Numbered from the stretch's first letter, positions 9,672-19,293 are shown. The stretch: DNA of 48,657 nucleotides from JBGRPZ01 sp041725955 (GCA_041725955.1 JBGRQE010000019.1:1-48657), one strand, 5' to 3'. The notes: generated by a model not told the origin, from the sequence alone. Numbers and translations are program-made.

Positions 9672-10903
9672 AAATTATCAGAATAATAACAGTTTGTTTA
9701 ATTGTGCTGATGACTTCCATAGCTTCAGCACAAAAAGAATATTTAAATAGTTATCTAAAAGTTGCAGCAGAAAATAATCCTGAATTAAAAGCAAAATTTA
9801 ATGAATATCTGGCAGCTCTAGAAGTAGTACCACAAGTAAATACTTTAGCTGACCCGGAAATAATGTTTGCTTATTTTGCAAGCCCTGTAGAAACAAGAGA
9901 GGGACCGCAACAATTCAAAATTTCTGCTTCTCAACTGTTCCCTTGGTTTGGTACCCTTGCCGCAAAAAAGAATGTGGCTATTGAAACTGCAAAAACAAAA
10001 TACGAAATATTTAAAGAGTCTAAAGCAAAGCTATTTCACGAAGTCAGAGCAACCTATTTCAATCTGTATTTTAATAAAAAGGCCATTGAAATAACTATAA
10101 ATAATATAGAAATCCTGCATAGTTTTCAAAAACTGGCAAATATCAAGGTAAAAGCTGGAATAGTATCAGTTTTGGATGAATATAGAATTGAAATGGAAAT
10201 CAATGAATTGGAAAACCAGCTCGCTATACTTAGGGATAAAAGCCATATTCTTGAAGTTATATTCAAGAATTCAATAAATAATAAACAAATTCAAACTATA
10301 TATATTCCAACAAATTTGTGGACAGAAGACTTTCCTCTAACCAGACAAGAGGGACTCGATTCTGTCTCTTCATTAAACCATCAACTATTGGCTTTAGATT
10401 TTCAACAAGCTACATTGCAACACCAGCAAAAATTAGCTCAAAAAAGTGGAAAGCCAAATATCAAATTAGGTTTCGACTATACTTTTATTGGAAAAGGACA
10501 AAACAATTTGTCAGGGAAAGATGCCTTTGTTTTTCCTTCTATAGGCCTATCAATTCCACTTTATCGAAATAAATATAAGGCAAAAGTTCAGGAAGTAATA
10601 TATCTTAAAGAAGCCAAATCCTTTGAAAAAGAAAACAAAGCAAATATGCTAGAAATACTTTTCGAAGAAGGATGGAAAGATTACACTGATGCTCAAAGAA
10701 GAATAGATTTATATCATAGACAATTCAATCTAGCTAAAAAGAGCATTAAAATTCTTGAAACAGATTATGCAACAGGAAGTGAAAAATTCGAGGAAATTTT
10801 ACGAATGGAACGCAATCTACTAAAATACAATTTGGAAAAAGAGAAAGCTATTTCCGACAAACAAGCTGCTATTGCATTTCTTAACTATCTAATGGGGAAA
10901 TAA
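9668..10903 (+). CDS. TolC-family outer-membrane efflux channel (CusC-like)
   Basis: This is the outer-membrane duct of the tripartite metal pump. A signal peptide is clear (residues 1-21, ending ASA). The mature 390 residues show the duplicated TolC/OEP layout: long amphipathic coiled-coil helices (about 45-210 and 315-400), the early NPELKAKFNEYLAALE segment, and a second half opening with DSVSSLNHQLLALDFQQATL. The start codon overlaps the end of the RND gene (ATGA), and the adaptor gene begins 2 nt after its stop, indicating translational coupling. Its length is typical for Bacteroidota CusC/CzcC-like proteins. Confidence 0.88.
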   Translation: MKIIRIITVCLIVLMTSIASAQKEYLNSYLKVAAENNPELKAKFNEYLAALEVVPQVNTLADPEIMFAYFASPVETREGPQQFKISASQLFPWFGTLAAKKNVAIETAKTKYEIFKESKAKLFHEVRATYFNLYFNKKAIEITINNIEILHSFQKLANIKVKAGIVSVLDEYRIEMEINELENQLAILRDKSHILEVIFKNSINNKQIQTIYIPTNLWTEDFPLTRQEGLDSVSSLNHQLLALDFQQATLQHQQKLAQKSGKPNIKLGFDYTFIGKGQNNLSGKDAFVFPSIGLSIPLYRNKYKAKVQEVIYLKEAKSFEKENKANMLEILFEEGWKDYTDAQRRIDLYHRQFNLAKKSIKILETDYATGSEKFEEILRMERNLLKYNLEKEKAISDKQAAIAFLNYLMGK

Positions 10904-10905
10904 TT

Positions 10906-12507
10906 ATGAAAGTTATACTAAAAAAGATAAAGGATAATAAAAAGCTCATTATTGGAACCTTAATCATAGGAATGATACTTGGCTATATACTTCATCCAAA
11001 TAAAAAAGAAACGAAAAACATACAATACCAAGAGATCAGTGAACATCATAATCACGATCACAAATCTGAAGATCCAACAACATGGACTTGCTCCATGCAT
11101 CCTCATATTAAACAAGATAGTCCGGGTGAATGCCCAATTTGCGGAATGGATTTAATTCCCCTGACAACCATAGATACTGAAGATAGTGATATTGATCCAA
11201 ATGAAATAATGATGACTGAATCTGCTGCTAAATTAGCATCAATTCAAACCCTGATTATCGAAAAAGGCGAACCTACAAAGTCCATTTACCTACAAGGAAA
11301 AATATATGAAGATGAGAGAAAAATTGCCGAACTAACAGCTAGGTTTGGAGGACGGATAGAAGAACTATTTGTCAACTTTAAAGGTCAAAACGTAAAAAAA
11401 GGACAAAAACTAGCAACCATCTATTCTCCAGATTTAGTAACTGCACAGCGCGAACTACTGGAAGCAATAGCATTCAAGGAATCAAGACCAAGTATATATA
11501 CTGCTGCAAAAGGGAAACTCAAGTTGTGGGATTTAACAGATCAGCAAATCAATGACATTGTAAAAAATGGGAAACCCAAATTATATTTCGATATCCTCTC
11601 GCCTATTTCCGGAACAGTAAGTATGCGCAATATTGCCATTGGAGATTATGTAAAAGAAGGTATGCCTCTATTTAAAGTTGTAGATTTAGGCAAAGTCTGG
11701 GTACTATTTGATGCTTATGAAAGTGACTTACCATGGATTAATCTTGATGATAAAGTGGAGTTCACTATTCCATCACTACCAGGCAAACAATATAAGGGAG
11801 AAATATCTTTTATTGATCCATTTATTGATGCAACAACCCGAGTAGCAAAGTTGCGAGTCGAGTTAAATAATCCAGAAAAATTAATAAAACCTGAAATGTT
11901 TACAAATGGGATTGTATATTCCAAAATAGCAGATAAATCCAAGCAAATTCTTATTCCAAAAACAGCTCTACTATGGACAGGAAAAAGAGCTGTAGTTTAT
12001 GTTAAAGTTCCCAATCGTAAAAATCCATCTTTCCTTTACAGGGAAATTATATTAGGCCCTGAATCAGGAAACCATTATGTTGTAGAAAAAGGTCTAAAAG
12101 AAGGTGAAGAAATTGCAGTTAATGGAGTATTTAAAATTGATGCTGCAGCTCAACTTCAAGGTCTAACAAGTATGATGAATCCTAATGCAGAACATAATCA
12201 TATGGAACATAATCATGAAAACACAAACATACATTCCAGACATATGGAACAAACCTCTTTTAAAGTAGAAGGGAATTGTGATATGTGTAAAAACAGAATC
12301 GAAAAAGCTGCACTATCAGTAATAGGTGTAACTTCAGCAAATTGGGATTCTGAAAGCAAAGAGATACAACTTACATACGATCAAGATCTTTCTATAGATG
12401 AGATACACAAGGCTATTGCCAAAGTAGGACATGATACCGAAAGATTTAAGGCTACAAATGAGGTTTATGATAAATTACCAGGGTGTTGTTTGTATAGAAA
12501 GAAATAA
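10906..12507 (+). CDS. cusB: CusB-type RND adaptor with N-terminal metal-binding and C-terminal HMA domains
   Basis: This periplasmic adaptor joins the RND pump to the outer-membrane channel. In order: a TM anchor (residues 14-30), a His-rich stretch (47-52), a heavy-metal-binding domain (CSMHP at 62-66 with CPICGM at 76-81), the membrane-fusion core (barrel-sandwich/lipoyl halves around 145-185 and 225-265, beta-barrel to about 410), a second His-rich linker (about 425-445), and an HMA domain from 450 with GNCDMC (Cys458, Cys461). The protein ends with a further Cys-Cys pair (GCCLYRKK). The extra domains probably capture or hand over Cu(I). At 533 residues it is longer than E. coli CusB (about 400) because of them. 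It is the last gene of the operon. Confidence 0.9.
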   Translation: MKVILKKIKDNKKLIIGTLIIGMILGYILHPNKKETKNIQYQEISEHHNHDHKSEDPTTWTCSMHPHIKQDSPGECPICGMDLIPLTTIDTEDSDIDPNEIMMTESAAKLASIQTLIIEKGEPTKSIYLQGKIYEDERKIAELTARFGGRIEELFVNFKGQNVKKGQKLATIYSPDLVTAQRELLEAIAFKESRPSIYTAAKGKLKLWDLTDQQINDIVKNGKPKLYFDILSPISGTVSMRNIAIGDYVKEGMPLFKVVDLGKVWVLFDAYESDLPWINLDDKVEFTIPSLPGKQYKGEISFIDPFIDATTRVAKLRVELNNPEKLIKPEMFTNGIVYSKIADKSKQILIPKTALLWTGKRAVVYVKVPNRKNPSFLYREIILGPESGNHYVVEKGLKEGEEIAVNGVFKIDAAAQLQGLTSMMNPNAEHNHMEHNHENTNIHSRHMEQTSFKVEGNCDMCKNRIEKAALSVIGVTSANWDSESKEIQLTYDQDLSIDEIHKAIAKVGHDTERFKATNEVYDKLPGCCLYRKK

Positions 12508-12603
12508 TTATCATTTTATTCGACTTCTCCTAACATCAAAGTTTCTACTTTTATATTTAACTTAGTAAAACATGATTTATCTGTCTCAGAAATATATACT
12601 CCC

Positions 12604-13383
12604 ATGCAACTCAAAGAGAAATTAGCGAAAATTATAGCCAAGAAAGATTTAACTCAACTTCAGGTATTAATAGATAAACTTCTTTTAAAAGCCTATAACA
12701 TTGGCTGGAACGACTATCTTTGGGGAGATGACATATCCTCTATAGACAACACAAGCGAAGAACAAATTTTAGAAATGATAAAAGAGGATGACGAACCCCG
12801 TATACTAAATTCAAAATGGGAAAAATCTAATAATAAAGGAAGTGTTCCTTTACCTATTATGCTGCAGGATGAATATCAAGATGCCATTCGTTTTGCAGGA
12901 GAAAAACATGCTGGTCAAAGCATTCCGGGATCTCCAATAAGTTATATGGCTCATATCTCCAATGTTGCAATGGAAGTACTACTCTCATACTTTAAAAAAC
13001 CAAGCTTTGATATTAATTTTGCTACTCAAGTAGCAATACTACACGACGTATTGGAAGATACTCAATGTACAACGCAAGAGCTGGAAAATAAATTCGGACA
13101 AAAAATAACTGATGCAGTACAAGCCCTTAGCAAGGATAAATGCATTTCATCACATCTACAAATAAAAGATAGTATTCACCGAATCAAGAAAATGCCCAAA
13201 GAAGTTGGTTTAGTAAAACTTGCTGACAGAATAACAAACCTGCAGCCTCCACCTACAACATGGACTAAAGACAAAATCCAAACTTATAAGGAGGAATCTT
13301 TATATATTTTAAAGGAATTGGGAAATTGCAATGACTATCTAAAAGGAAGATTGGGTATTTGCATTGAAATTTATGGAGAATGA
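12604..13383 (+). CDS. HD-domain protein related to (p)ppGpp hydrolases
   Basis: The C-terminal two thirds carry the SpoT/MESH1-like HD hydrolase signature: His102 in EKHAGQ, His117 in YMAHI, His147-Asp148 with Glu151-Asp152 in LHDVLED, and Asp208 in KLADRITN. These match the Mn-binding and catalytic residues of enzymes that remove pyrophosphate from (p)ppGpp. There is no synthetase domain, so this resembles a stand-alone small alarmone hydrolase, though other nucleotides could be the substrate. Residues 1-85 form an unrecognised, partly helical N-terminal region (LAKIIAKKDLTQLQVLIDKLL). It lies 96 nt after the efflux operon and converges with the acyltransferase-like gene (2 nt gap). Confidence 0.75.
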   Translation: MQLKEKLAKIIAKKDLTQLQVLIDKLLLKAYNIGWNDYLWGDDISSIDNTSEEQILEMIKEDDEPRILNSKWEKSNNKGSVPLPIMLQDEYQDAIRFAGEKHAGQSIPGSPISYMAHISNVAMEVLLSYFKKPSFDINFATQVAILHDVLEDTQCTTQELENKFGQKITDAVQALSKDKCISSHLQIKDSIHRIKKMPKEVGLVKLADRITNLQPPPTTWTKDKIQTYKEESLYILKELGNCNDYLKGRLGICIEIYGE

Positions 13384-13385
13384 AC

Positions 13386-14588
13386 TTAACTGAACAAACT
13401 CCCACTAACACTCTCTTCAAAATGGCCACTTTCAATATAGTTTTCTGGAGGAGTTACTTTTCCGAAATACAATACGGCTTTACGATTATTTCTAGCTTTA
13501 TAAACAAATGCCAAGTCACAAAAAATATCCTGAGGATGTCGAACAGGAATATGTAATACTTGCTTTAAACCAAATAAATGATAATCCTTTACAAAATTTG
13601 TGACATTAGTAATCATAGTCAGATTGGACTTCATTACCTGAAAGAGATTTAACAATTCATCCTTTTCAAAAACAATATCGTCTTTTTGTGATAACATTTG
13701 TCTTACTGACTCTGGTGTTTGAAAATGTTTTTTATTTAACAAAAGAGCAAACTGATAATTTCCAGCATTTAGCTCATTTACTCCTTCAATTTTATCACGT
13801 AAATTAATTATCAAGAATGTAACATCACTATTAGTAGCTTTACAAAAAGTAGAAGTTACTACATCATTTGTAGAAATATAAGGGAATTTTTTCTGAGCTT
13901 TACTGGCATAATCCTCTTTGATCTTATTTATCTTATTCTCATTTAGGAAACGACAAAAATACCTCACCTTTTTACCAAAATATAAGTTTTGAATTATCTT
14001 TAAAATAATTCTAAATGGAAGATAATTTGATTTTTTCTTTCCTATTATATGCCAAAACAAATTATCAGCTTCCATATTCCGCTGAAATTTCATTGCTTGC
14101 ATTTGAGATGGTTCATATAGAGAATTCAATAGTTTATAATATGTGTGTCCATCTGCAGCAACATGAGCCATAGAAAATAAAACTGCAATTCCTGATGTAT
14201 TATCAATTTTATGATTTAGGATCGTTACTTTAGTAACATAACCGCCTGTTTTGATCAATTTTTTTCCTTTAACAACCTGATGTTTTTTAGTAGCATTATC
14301 CATCTCTGTATACTCCATAGTTTGATCTATCACCAAATTATAATCTTGAATTAGAATTTTATCTACTATTTTTTCAGGAGCTTTTAACTCATCAAATCTT
14401 AAAAACACTTCTCTTTTTTCTTTTACAACTTTTGAAGCCATCCAGGGGTTTAACCTCAATAAATCAATCATTCTTTCTCTTATCCTTTTATAAATATCAC
14501 TTCCTTTACCTTCAAAAAAACAGATCATTGAAGCACTATTTAATTTTAGAACGACTTCCTTTTCAAATTGTAGAAGTTTAATATCCAT
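13386..14588 (-). CDS. HxxxD-motif acyltransferase / condensation-domain-like protein
   Basis: The central motif MAHVAADG (His142, Asp146, Gly147) and the preceding beta-strand context match the chloramphenicol-acetyltransferase-like fold shared by NRPS condensation domains and BAHD-type acyltransferases. A later NYQFALLL / MLSQKD region could correspond to the second half of the pseudo-dimer. At about 400 residues the protein is a single free-standing domain with no carrier protein nearby, so a transfer to a small molecule or lipid is plausible; the substrate is unknown. The first in-frame ATG is at 14588; a longer frame begins with TTG at 14636. It converges with the HD-domain gene. Confidence 0.6.
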   Translation of the reverse strand: MDIKLLQFEKEVVLKLNSASMICFFEGKGSDIYKRIRERMIDLLRLNPWMASKVVKEKREVFLRFDELKAPEKIVDKILIQDYNLVIDQTMEYTEMDNATKKHQVVKGKKLIKTGGYVTKVTILNHKIDNTSGIAVLFSMAHVAADGHTYYKLLNSLYEPSQMQAMKFQRNMEADNLFWHIIGKKKSNYLPFRIILKIIQNLYFGKKVRYFCRFLNENKINKIKEDYASKAQKKFPYISTNDVVTSTFCKATNSDVTFLIINLRDKIEGVNELNAGNYQFALLLNKKHFQTPESVRQMLSQKDDIVFEKDELLNLFQVMKSNLTMITNVTNFVKDYHLFGLKQVLHIPVRHPQDIFCDLAFVYKARNNRKAVLYFGKVTPPENYIESGHFEESVSGSLFS

Positions 14589-14764
14589 AAGACTAAAGTA
14601 TTTAAAATTATACACGACTAGACATATGGTAACCAATACAATATTTAAGATTTAATTACATAAAAAAAGCCACTTTAATATTATACTCTACCACAACTTC
14701 TTATAAAGTTATAGTAAATAAAAATTATAAAGCAGCTTTTAATCTGTAATATTATTTAATAACA

Positions 14765-16444
14765 CTAATTGTCAGCATTTAGGCAGCAATTTTTATACTT
14801 TTTACCACTTCCACAAGGACAAGGATCATTTCTTCGAGTTTTTTCTTTTTTATCCTCAGGTAAATATTCATTAAAAAAATCATCAAAAGAAGTACTTGAC
14901 TTATCTTCATAATTTTCCTGTAAAGATTCATAAGAATCTAATTTTTTTTCTTTTCCATCTAAATATTCATCAAATTCTTCATAGGAATCATTGTCCAAAT
15001 AATCATCTTCAGACGAATAATAATTTGTGCTTTCATTAATTCTATCATATAATTGCTCAATAGAAAGTATAGTTTCTTTTCTCTCACCTCCAAGCTCTCC
15101 TGCCATTAACATGAAATCATCAAAATCACCACATATAGATTCTGACACCCATCCTTTTCCGAATAGCTCTTTAACTAATTCAGGATTTTGTAATTCTTCA
15201 AATTTTACAATGCTTAGCAACAAATTTGCACCAAATTCTGAATCAATAATATTATCATCAATATTAGAATTTGCATAAATATGAAAAACATCATTTAAGA
15301 TGTTTACGATTTCTTTTTTCTTATTTGGATTATGGAAAGCTATTTGCTCAATTGCTTCTAGAAACACAGCTTTTGGGAAAAATGCAACTCCAGGTTGCAA
15401 TAAAAATGTCTTGACTTTCTCCAGATGATTTGGAAATATTTTAAAAATTGGACGCCATAAATATTCGATAAATTGATCACCAAAATAAAGATCGTAATAA
15501 GGTAAATGTTGAGAAAAGAACTCAAAAATAGTAGGAATACTTTCTTCGGCCTTCAAATCACCCAATAACATATAAGCATGAAAAGGAAAAGTAAGCGTAA
15601 ACTCCTCATATTCACCAAGATTATCAAAATAATTGAATCGTTCAATACTATCCTTAACAATTGACTCTAAGTCATGAATTAAACTTTCACGAGGTAAAGC
15701 TAATATTGTAGAAAGAACATCTTCATCTATATCAATAGAAAAAGAATACAATTTTTCTACTTCTGGGTGTTTGAGTGTTGGTGGATTTTTCTTTTTACTT
15801 TTTTCTGCTCTTGAATTTACCTCAACTTCAATATGATTTTCATCATTTAATATTCCACTATCAATCAAAGTATTTAACTCATACAACTTAACTTGTCGAG
15901 ATAACATATCTATACTTTCCTTACTACAGCCAAACTCTTCCATAAACTTAACTCGGGCATCAGCTTTTTTTAAATCACCAATATTCAAATAATAAAGAGC
16001 AACAAATTGGTTATATATTTCAAATTCATGAATATGAAAGGCCTTTCTATTTGGATACAAATTTTGAATTTCAAGTTTAGATCCTAAAATCTCTATAGCT
16101 TTCTCTGATTCATTCTTTTTTAAATATCTAGCACAGAGATACATCTTTGAAACAATATAGTCAGGAAAGTCATCAGCAATCTTCAGATTTATTTCAAATG
16201 CCTTCTCTAATTCTCCCAAACCCATATATAATTTTGAAAGATAATTCCTAAAGTGAGGCACGTTTGGATAAGTATTTATATAATCTTGAATTTTCTGAAT
16301 ATTCAAAGGATTATTGTCAAGAGTTAGATTACAAGTGTTTTCTAAATCTTTCGCTTCTTGATCAGTTAATTTATAAGGCATATCAGCCTCTTTTGGATCA
16401 AAAACAATCTTGTATTTTTTGCATTCGATGGGATTACTTTTCAT
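14765..16444 (-). CDS. TPR-repeat protein with C-terminal SEC-C zinc motif
   Basis: Residues about 40-190 contain tetratricopeptide-like helix pairs (NYLSKLYMGLGELEKAFEINLKIADDFPD and following), followed by a helical region (about 225-450). A strongly acidic, tyrosine-rich linker (about 455-525, with YYSSEDDYLDN) precedes the terminal motif NDPCPCGSGKKYKNCC, a canonical SEC-C zinc-binding site as found at the SecA C-terminus. SEC-C proteins of this layout usually have unknown roles; binding of SecB, ribosomes or other proteins is possible. No operon partner is visible. At 559 residues the product should be cytoplasmic, since there is no signal peptide or TM segment. Confidence 0.75.
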   Translation of the reverse strand: MKSNPIECKKYKIVFDPKEADMPYKLTDQEAKDLENTCNLTLDNNPLNIQKIQDYINTYPNVPHFRNYLSKLYMGLGELEKAFEINLKIADDFPDYIVSKMYLCARYLKKNESEKAIEILGSKLEIQNLYPNRKAFHIHEFEIYNQFVALYYLNIGDLKKADARVKFMEEFGCSKESIDMLSRQVKLYELNTLIDSGILNDENHIEVEVNSRAEKSKKKNPPTLKHPEVEKLYSFSIDIDEDVLSTILALPRESLIHDLESIVKDSIERFNYFDNLGEYEEFTLTFPFHAYMLLGDLKAEESIPTIFEFFSQHLPYYDLYFGDQFIEYLWRPIFKIFPNHLEKVKTFLLQPGVAFFPKAVFLEAIEQIAFHNPNKKKEIVNILNDVFHIYANSNIDDNIIDSEFGANLLLSIVKFEELQNPELVKELFGKGWVSESICGDFDDFMLMAGELGGERKETILSIEQLYDRINESTNYYSSEDDYLDNDSYEEFDEYLDGKEKKLDSYESLQENYEDKSSTSFDDFFNEYLPEDKKEKTRRNDPCPCGSGKKYKNCCLNADN

Positions 16445-16644
16445 AAGGGTATCGGATATGTTTTTATGAACTTATAAATTCAAAATAAGATAGATTAAAA
16501 AATTAAGGCAATAATAACAAAAATGTTCATTACCAAAATATTCAAACTCATTATTTATGAATATCTTTTGAACTTACTTCAAAAAAACTCCGCATATTAC
16601 ACACTAACAACCTAAGTTATCACAAATCAAATAACTACAGAAAA

Positions 16645-16677
16645 CAAAAAAAGAAGCCCCAACCCCCTGGAGCTTCC
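16645..16677 (-). terminator. Terminator after the iron alcohol dehydrogenase
   Basis: On the minus strand GAAGCTCC and GGGGCTTC form a stem (one mismatch) with a GGGGTT loop region, followed directly by a run of seven T. It lies about 60 nt after the stop codon of the gene at 16736-17887. Confidence 0.75.
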
Positions 16678-16735
16678 TAACCTAATCACTACCCAAATTA
16701 ATCTAATTACTAACTATATTTCCCCACGATATCTC

Positions 16736-17887
16736 TTACATAGCATTCTTAAAAATACCAACTATATCTTTATGTGTTGCTTGTATTGGATTTGTAACAC
16801 CACAAGCATCTTTTAAAGCATTAGCAGCCAAAATATCAAAATCTTCTTCTCTAACACCTAGTTCCTTTAATCCTACAGGAATATTTATTGATAATGATAA
16901 TATTTTTATTGCTTCAATAGCAGCTTTTGCACCCTCTTGATCATTCATGTTTAAAACATCAACACCCATTGCTGCAGCAATATCCTTTAATCTACCAGCA
17001 GCAACCTGTGCATTAAAAGCTTCAACGTGTGGCAAAAGAATAGCGTTACAAACTCCATGAGGCAAATCATAAAAACCTCCCAACTGATGAGCCATAGCAT
17101 GAACATAACCTAAAGAAGCATTATTAAAGGCCATTCCGGCAAGAAATTCTGCATAAGCCATTTTATCTCTAGCCTCTATATCCTGACCATTCTCAACTGC
17201 TGTTTGTAAATTCTTTGCAATTAAAGTTACTGCTTGTAAAGCACATGCATCAGTAATAGGTGTTGCAGCTACAGATACATAAGCCTCAACAGCATGAGTA
17301 AGTGCATCCATACCTGTTGCAGCAGTAAGTGACTTTGGCATTGCCATCATCAAATTTGCATCATTAACCCCCATTATTGGTGTGAAATGTTTGTCTACCA
17401 ATGCCATTTTTACATGAGTTTCCTCATTCGTAATTATAGAGAAAATAGTCATCTCACTGGCTGTTCCAGCTGTTGTATTTACACAAACCAATGGCAACTG
17501 TGGCTTAGCAGATTTATTTAATCCTTCATAATCTTTAATATCGCCACCATTTGTAGCTAACAATGCAATACCTTTTGCTGCATCATGAGGAGATCCTCCT
17601 CCAAATGAAATTACAAAATCGCAATTGTTTGCTTTTAATATTGTCAAACCATTATTAACATTGGAAACTGTTGGATTAGGCTGAGTTTCATCATAAACTA
17701 CATACTCAATACCCGACTCTTTAAGCTCGTCGGTAAGTTTATCAACCAATTTGATCTCCACCAAAGGCTTATCGGTAACAACAAGAGCTTTCTTAAATCC
17801 CATAGATGCAATGTCTCTGGTAGCATCCTTCAGAGAACCTGGTCCCATAACCGAAACTGGTGGCATATAAAAACGAGCAATACCCAT
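16736..17887 (-). CDS. Iron-containing (group III) alcohol dehydrogenase
   Basis: This NAD(P)-dependent oxidoreductase interconverts alcohols and aldehydes or ketones. The dinucleotide-binding segment FGGGSPHDAAKG (about residues 96-107) is followed by the iron-binding signature: TGMDALTHAVEAY (Asp and His ligands near 195 and 199), GYVHAMAHQLGGFYDLPHG (His ligands near 262 and 276). The length of 383 residues and overall sequence are close to FucO, YiaY and the short-chain alcohol dehydrogenases of anaerobes; the exact substrate cannot be told. It is divergent from an AraC-type regulator (18061), which is the likely controller. A TATCTTTG box sits about 105 nt upstream, and a strong terminator follows. 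Confidence 0.9.
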   Translation of the reverse strand: MGIARFYMPPVSVMGPGSLKDATRDIASMGFKKALVVTDKPLVEIKLVDKLTDELKESGIEYVVYDETQPNPTVSNVNNGLTILKANNCDFVISFGGGSPHDAAKGIALLATNGGDIKDYEGLNKSAKPQLPLVCVNTTAGTASEMTIFSIITNEETHVKMALVDKHFTPIMGVNDANLMMAMPKSLTAATGMDALTHAVEAYVSVAATPITDACALQAVTLIAKNLQTAVENGQDIEARDKMAYAEFLAGMAFNNASLGYVHAMAHQLGGFYDLPHGVCNAILLPHVEAFNAQVAAGRLKDIAAAMGVDVLNMNDQEGAKAAIEAIKILSLSINIPVGLKELGVREEDFDILAANALKDACGVTNPIQATHKDIVGIFKNAM

Positions 17888-17992
17888 ATAGTAAATGTTT
17901 TTATTAAATTAATCCTAACTTAAATACTCAATCAGCCTTGTGTCCGTTTTTTAATTGTGAGTTCGACAAACAGCCAAAACCTTTTGATAAAC

Positions 17993-18000
17993 CAAAGATA
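17993..18000 (-). promoter_or_regulatory. TAnnTTTG-type -7 box for the alcohol dehydrogenase
   Basis: Minus-strand TATCTTTG matches the Bacteroidota sigma-A -7 consensus. A convincing TTG -33 element at the right spacing was not found. The leader would be about 100 nt. Confidence 0.45.
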
Positions 18001-18060
18001 CATTCAGAAACGTCTATTTGAATAGCACTTATTTTTACTAATTAGTCTAAATTTTTGCAT

Positions 18061-18897
18061 ATGCTAAAAACCTTTAATAGAGCCCTTGAAGTAGCTGATG
18101 GATTACAGTCTGATTATGTACGTTTGTTATATTATGAGTTTAGTGACAAACTACAAGATGATTACAAAAGCTATGAAAGTGTGCGCTTATGTACTATACT
18201 TGAAGGGGTAAAACACGTTTCTATAAATAATGAAAAACAATTCTCTTATAATAAAGATAGTGTGCTTCTTTTACCTCCGCACTCATCTGTAAATATGAAT
18301 ATAGAAAGTCAAACCAAAGCTCTAGTTTTAGAACTTAATGAAAAGCTAATTACTGAAATTAAACATAGAACCTTTGGCGAGGAAGCTTCTGAAATTCATG
18401 AAAACAGATTCTTTATTGGTAATAATAATGAAGATATAAACAATTGCCTCTTTAGGATAAACAAAACAGCTGCATCTAATAACAAAGACAAGCAATATCT
18501 CCTTGATATCTTAGCAAGAGAGTTAACAACATATATTATTCGGTATACTGGGGCCAGGCAAATAATAAATAATCAAGCAAATACCATATCTGCAAAAGCT
18601 ATTGTGATGATGCGTGAACACCTTACTCCTCCTATATCTTTGCAGTATATTGCATTCACGTTAAATATTTCTCTTGCAACATTATCTAATAAATTCAAAA
18701 AAGAAATAGGAATTAGTCCAAGTGTATTTTATAATCATTTGAAGCTTCAGGAAGCACAAAAACTCCTACTAAATAAAAATGTAAATGAGACTTCTTGGGA
18801 TTTGGGATTTGAAAACGTAAGCCATTTTATTAGACTTTTTACTAAAACCTATGGAATCACTCCATTACAATGGAAAACTCAGAAAGAAAGTTATTAA
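18061..18897 (+). CDS. AraC-family transcriptional regulator
   Basis: The N-terminal 160 residues form a cupin-like sensor region (CTILEGVKHVSINNEKQFSY, VLLLPPHSSVNM). The C-terminal 100 residues form the AraC/XylS double HTH: PISLQYIAFTLNISLATLSNKFKKEIGISPSVFY and a second HTH ending NVSHFIRLFTKTYGITPLQW. The sequence resembles regulators with an AraC_N-type ligand domain that control alcohol or aldehyde metabolism. Divergent arrangement with the iron alcohol dehydrogenase (about 170 nt between start codons) suggests it regulates that gene. A longer frame starts at a TTG at 18055; the ATG at 18061 is preferred. Confidence 0.85.
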   Translation: MLKTFNRALEVADGLQSDYVRLLYYEFSDKLQDDYKSYESVRLCTILEGVKHVSINNEKQFSYNKDSVLLLPPHSSVNMNIESQTKALVLELNEKLITEIKHRTFGEEASEIHENRFFIGNNNEDINNCLFRINKTAASNNKDKQYLLDILARELTTYIIRYTGARQIINNQANTISAKAIVMMREHLTPPISLQYIAFTLNISLATLSNKFKKEIGISPSVFYNHLKLQEAQKLLLNKNVNETSWDLGFENVSHFIRLFTKTYGITPLQWKTQKESY

Positions 18898-18954
18898 TAA
18901 AATACACTTTAGTATACGACGATTATATCTTATCAGTCTTGTACTCTACATAAA

Positions 18955-18989
18955 AGCACTGGGTATAGGTAGCTTTGATGTGCAGTGCT
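18955..18989 (+). other. Hairpin downstream of the AraC gene
   Basis: AGCACTG and CAGTGCT pair across a 21-nt loop, 58 nt after the AraC stop codon and followed by ACTTTACTTTTT. It may be a weak terminator. Confidence 0.3.
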
Positions 18990-19036
18990 ACTTTACTTTT
19001 TGACTAAAGCAGGTAATGATTGGACTATACACCAAA

Positions 19037-19170
19037 AGGTTTTCATTCAATATCTAGGAGGTTTTCATTCAATACCTAGGAGGTTTTTATCAAATATCTA
19101 GGAGGTTTTTATTCAATATCTAGGAGGTTTTCGTCAAATATCTAGGAGGTTTTTATTGAATGCCTATAGG
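19037..19170. repeat. Six-copy 22-bp tandem repeat
   Basis: The unit is close to AGGTTTTCATTCAATATCTAGG. Five units of exactly 22 bp begin at 19037, 19059, 19081, 19103 and 19125, and a last divergent unit (24 bp) begins at 19147. Variation is confined to the middle (TTTTCATTC, TTTTTATCA, TTTTCGTCA) and one T-to-C change. The unit length is not a multiple of three and no frame is open across it, so it is not coding. It lies in the 482-bp gap between the AraC gene and the ars operon, which otherwise holds the ars promoter. Confidence 0.9.
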
Positions 19171-19293
19171 TTTAGAGTCAATTAAAGGCAGGAGTGGTAG
19201 TAATATAAGGTAAGTGTGATAGAAGCCAATCAATACGCATTACTCTTAAAAGTTACACAGCAAAACTGTAGTTCTAATTTCTTTAGAAATATT

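Noticed and set aside
19037..19170. CRISPR array
   Set aside because: The units are directly adjacent 22-bp tandem copies with no spacers, and no cas genes are present.
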